In this document: positions 63,894 to 64,000 of the stretch, piece by piece | Numbering within the stretch: the first letter of the stretch is position 1 | How the letters are laid out: each line of letters opens with the position of its first letter | Made by a program: the position numbers and the translations under genes | Origin: Anastrepha obliqua | Taxonomy: Eukaryota; Arthropoda; Insecta; Diptera; Tephritidae | Reading direction: 5' to 3' | DNA length: 64,000 nt | Assembly (NCBI RefSeq): GCF_027943255.1 | Contig: NC_072897.1 | Location: forward strand, 40,522,044 to 40,586,043 | The notes under the pieces: generated by a model | Seen by the model: the letters and a program-made list of their open reading frames with translations, nothing else | What the model was told of the DNA's origin: nothing | The model's database searches: none

Positions 63894-64000
63894 CAAAAAC
63901 AAATAGAAAAACAAAAAATATTGTTTATGCCAAAGCGCTTGAATAAAGAATAAAGAAATAAATAATATGAAAACCGTATATTTTCTGTTCTAAACCATAT
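63894..64000. other. no recognisable gene at window end
   Basis: AT-rich sequence with AATAAAGAATAAAGAAATAAA-like runs; nothing assigned. Confidence 0.4.

Overview
This window looks like transposon-dominated DNA from a dipteran insect, most probably a tephritid-type fruit fly. That inference rests on the mobile-element families present (Jockey, LOA, RTE and CR1-like non-LTR elements, gypsy/errantivirus, DD41D and DD34D mariners, maT-like, hAT, PIF/Harbinger, piggyBac-like, Helitron), on abundant TACATACATA-type simple repeats, and on AT richness with short introns. I found no host protein gene, no rRNA and no true tRNA gene. Essentially every recognisable coding stretch belongs to a mobile element, and most are broken.

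Layout. 1-8.4 kb: a Helitron Rep relic, a LOA-like RT relic, a mariner relic, then a ~4.5 kb Jockey-clade element on the minus strand (poly-A end at 2034, 5' end near 6600) carrying a DD41D mariner in its ORF1; next a DD34D mariner deletion derivative. 8.4-18.8 kb: two copies (A1 forward, A2 reverse) of a non-autonomous DNA transposon family whose ends read CAGAGAATG. A2 is interrupted by a Helitron-like element full of a 120/129-bp minisatellite (E1) and by a PIF/Harbinger element with an apparently intact three-exon transposase. 18.9-31 kb: a gypsy relic (plus strand) split by a DD41D mariner and by a second, env-bearing gypsy relic (minus strand). The second gypsy is itself split by a PIF/Harbinger (carrying a hAT foldback, which carries a piggyBac-like MITE) and by a 5'-truncated RNase H-bearing non-LTR element. 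31.4-45.4 kb: pieces of a CR1-like element separated by RTE, mariner and LOA fragments, and by a DD41D mariner into which a nearly full-length RTE inserted. 45.4-48 kb: a perfect 250-bp tandem duplication, unassigned DNA and a maT-like relic. 48-64 kb: full-length CAGAGAATG-family copy B (TSD GTATTAG), an inverted neighbour D that has been hit in turn by a 5.5-kb near-intact LOA element (TSD ACTTTTGAAAT), by full-length copy C of its own family (TSD ATAATAT) and by a second Helitron-like element (E2).

The CAGAGAATG family is the best candidate for something not well described. It has 7-bp target duplications and ~36-54 bp imperfect terminal repeats, no transposase in any copy, an embedded mariner MITE, and a series of tRNA-like Pol III modules (A-box/B-box matches followed by T-runs), including a dimeric ~362-bp array whose copy number differs between elements. 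The window as a whole (mixed orientation, deeply nested, few intact ORFs) resembles pericentromeric heterochromatin or a piRNA-cluster-like locus; that is inference. All family calls are from reading translations and motifs by eye; no search was run.
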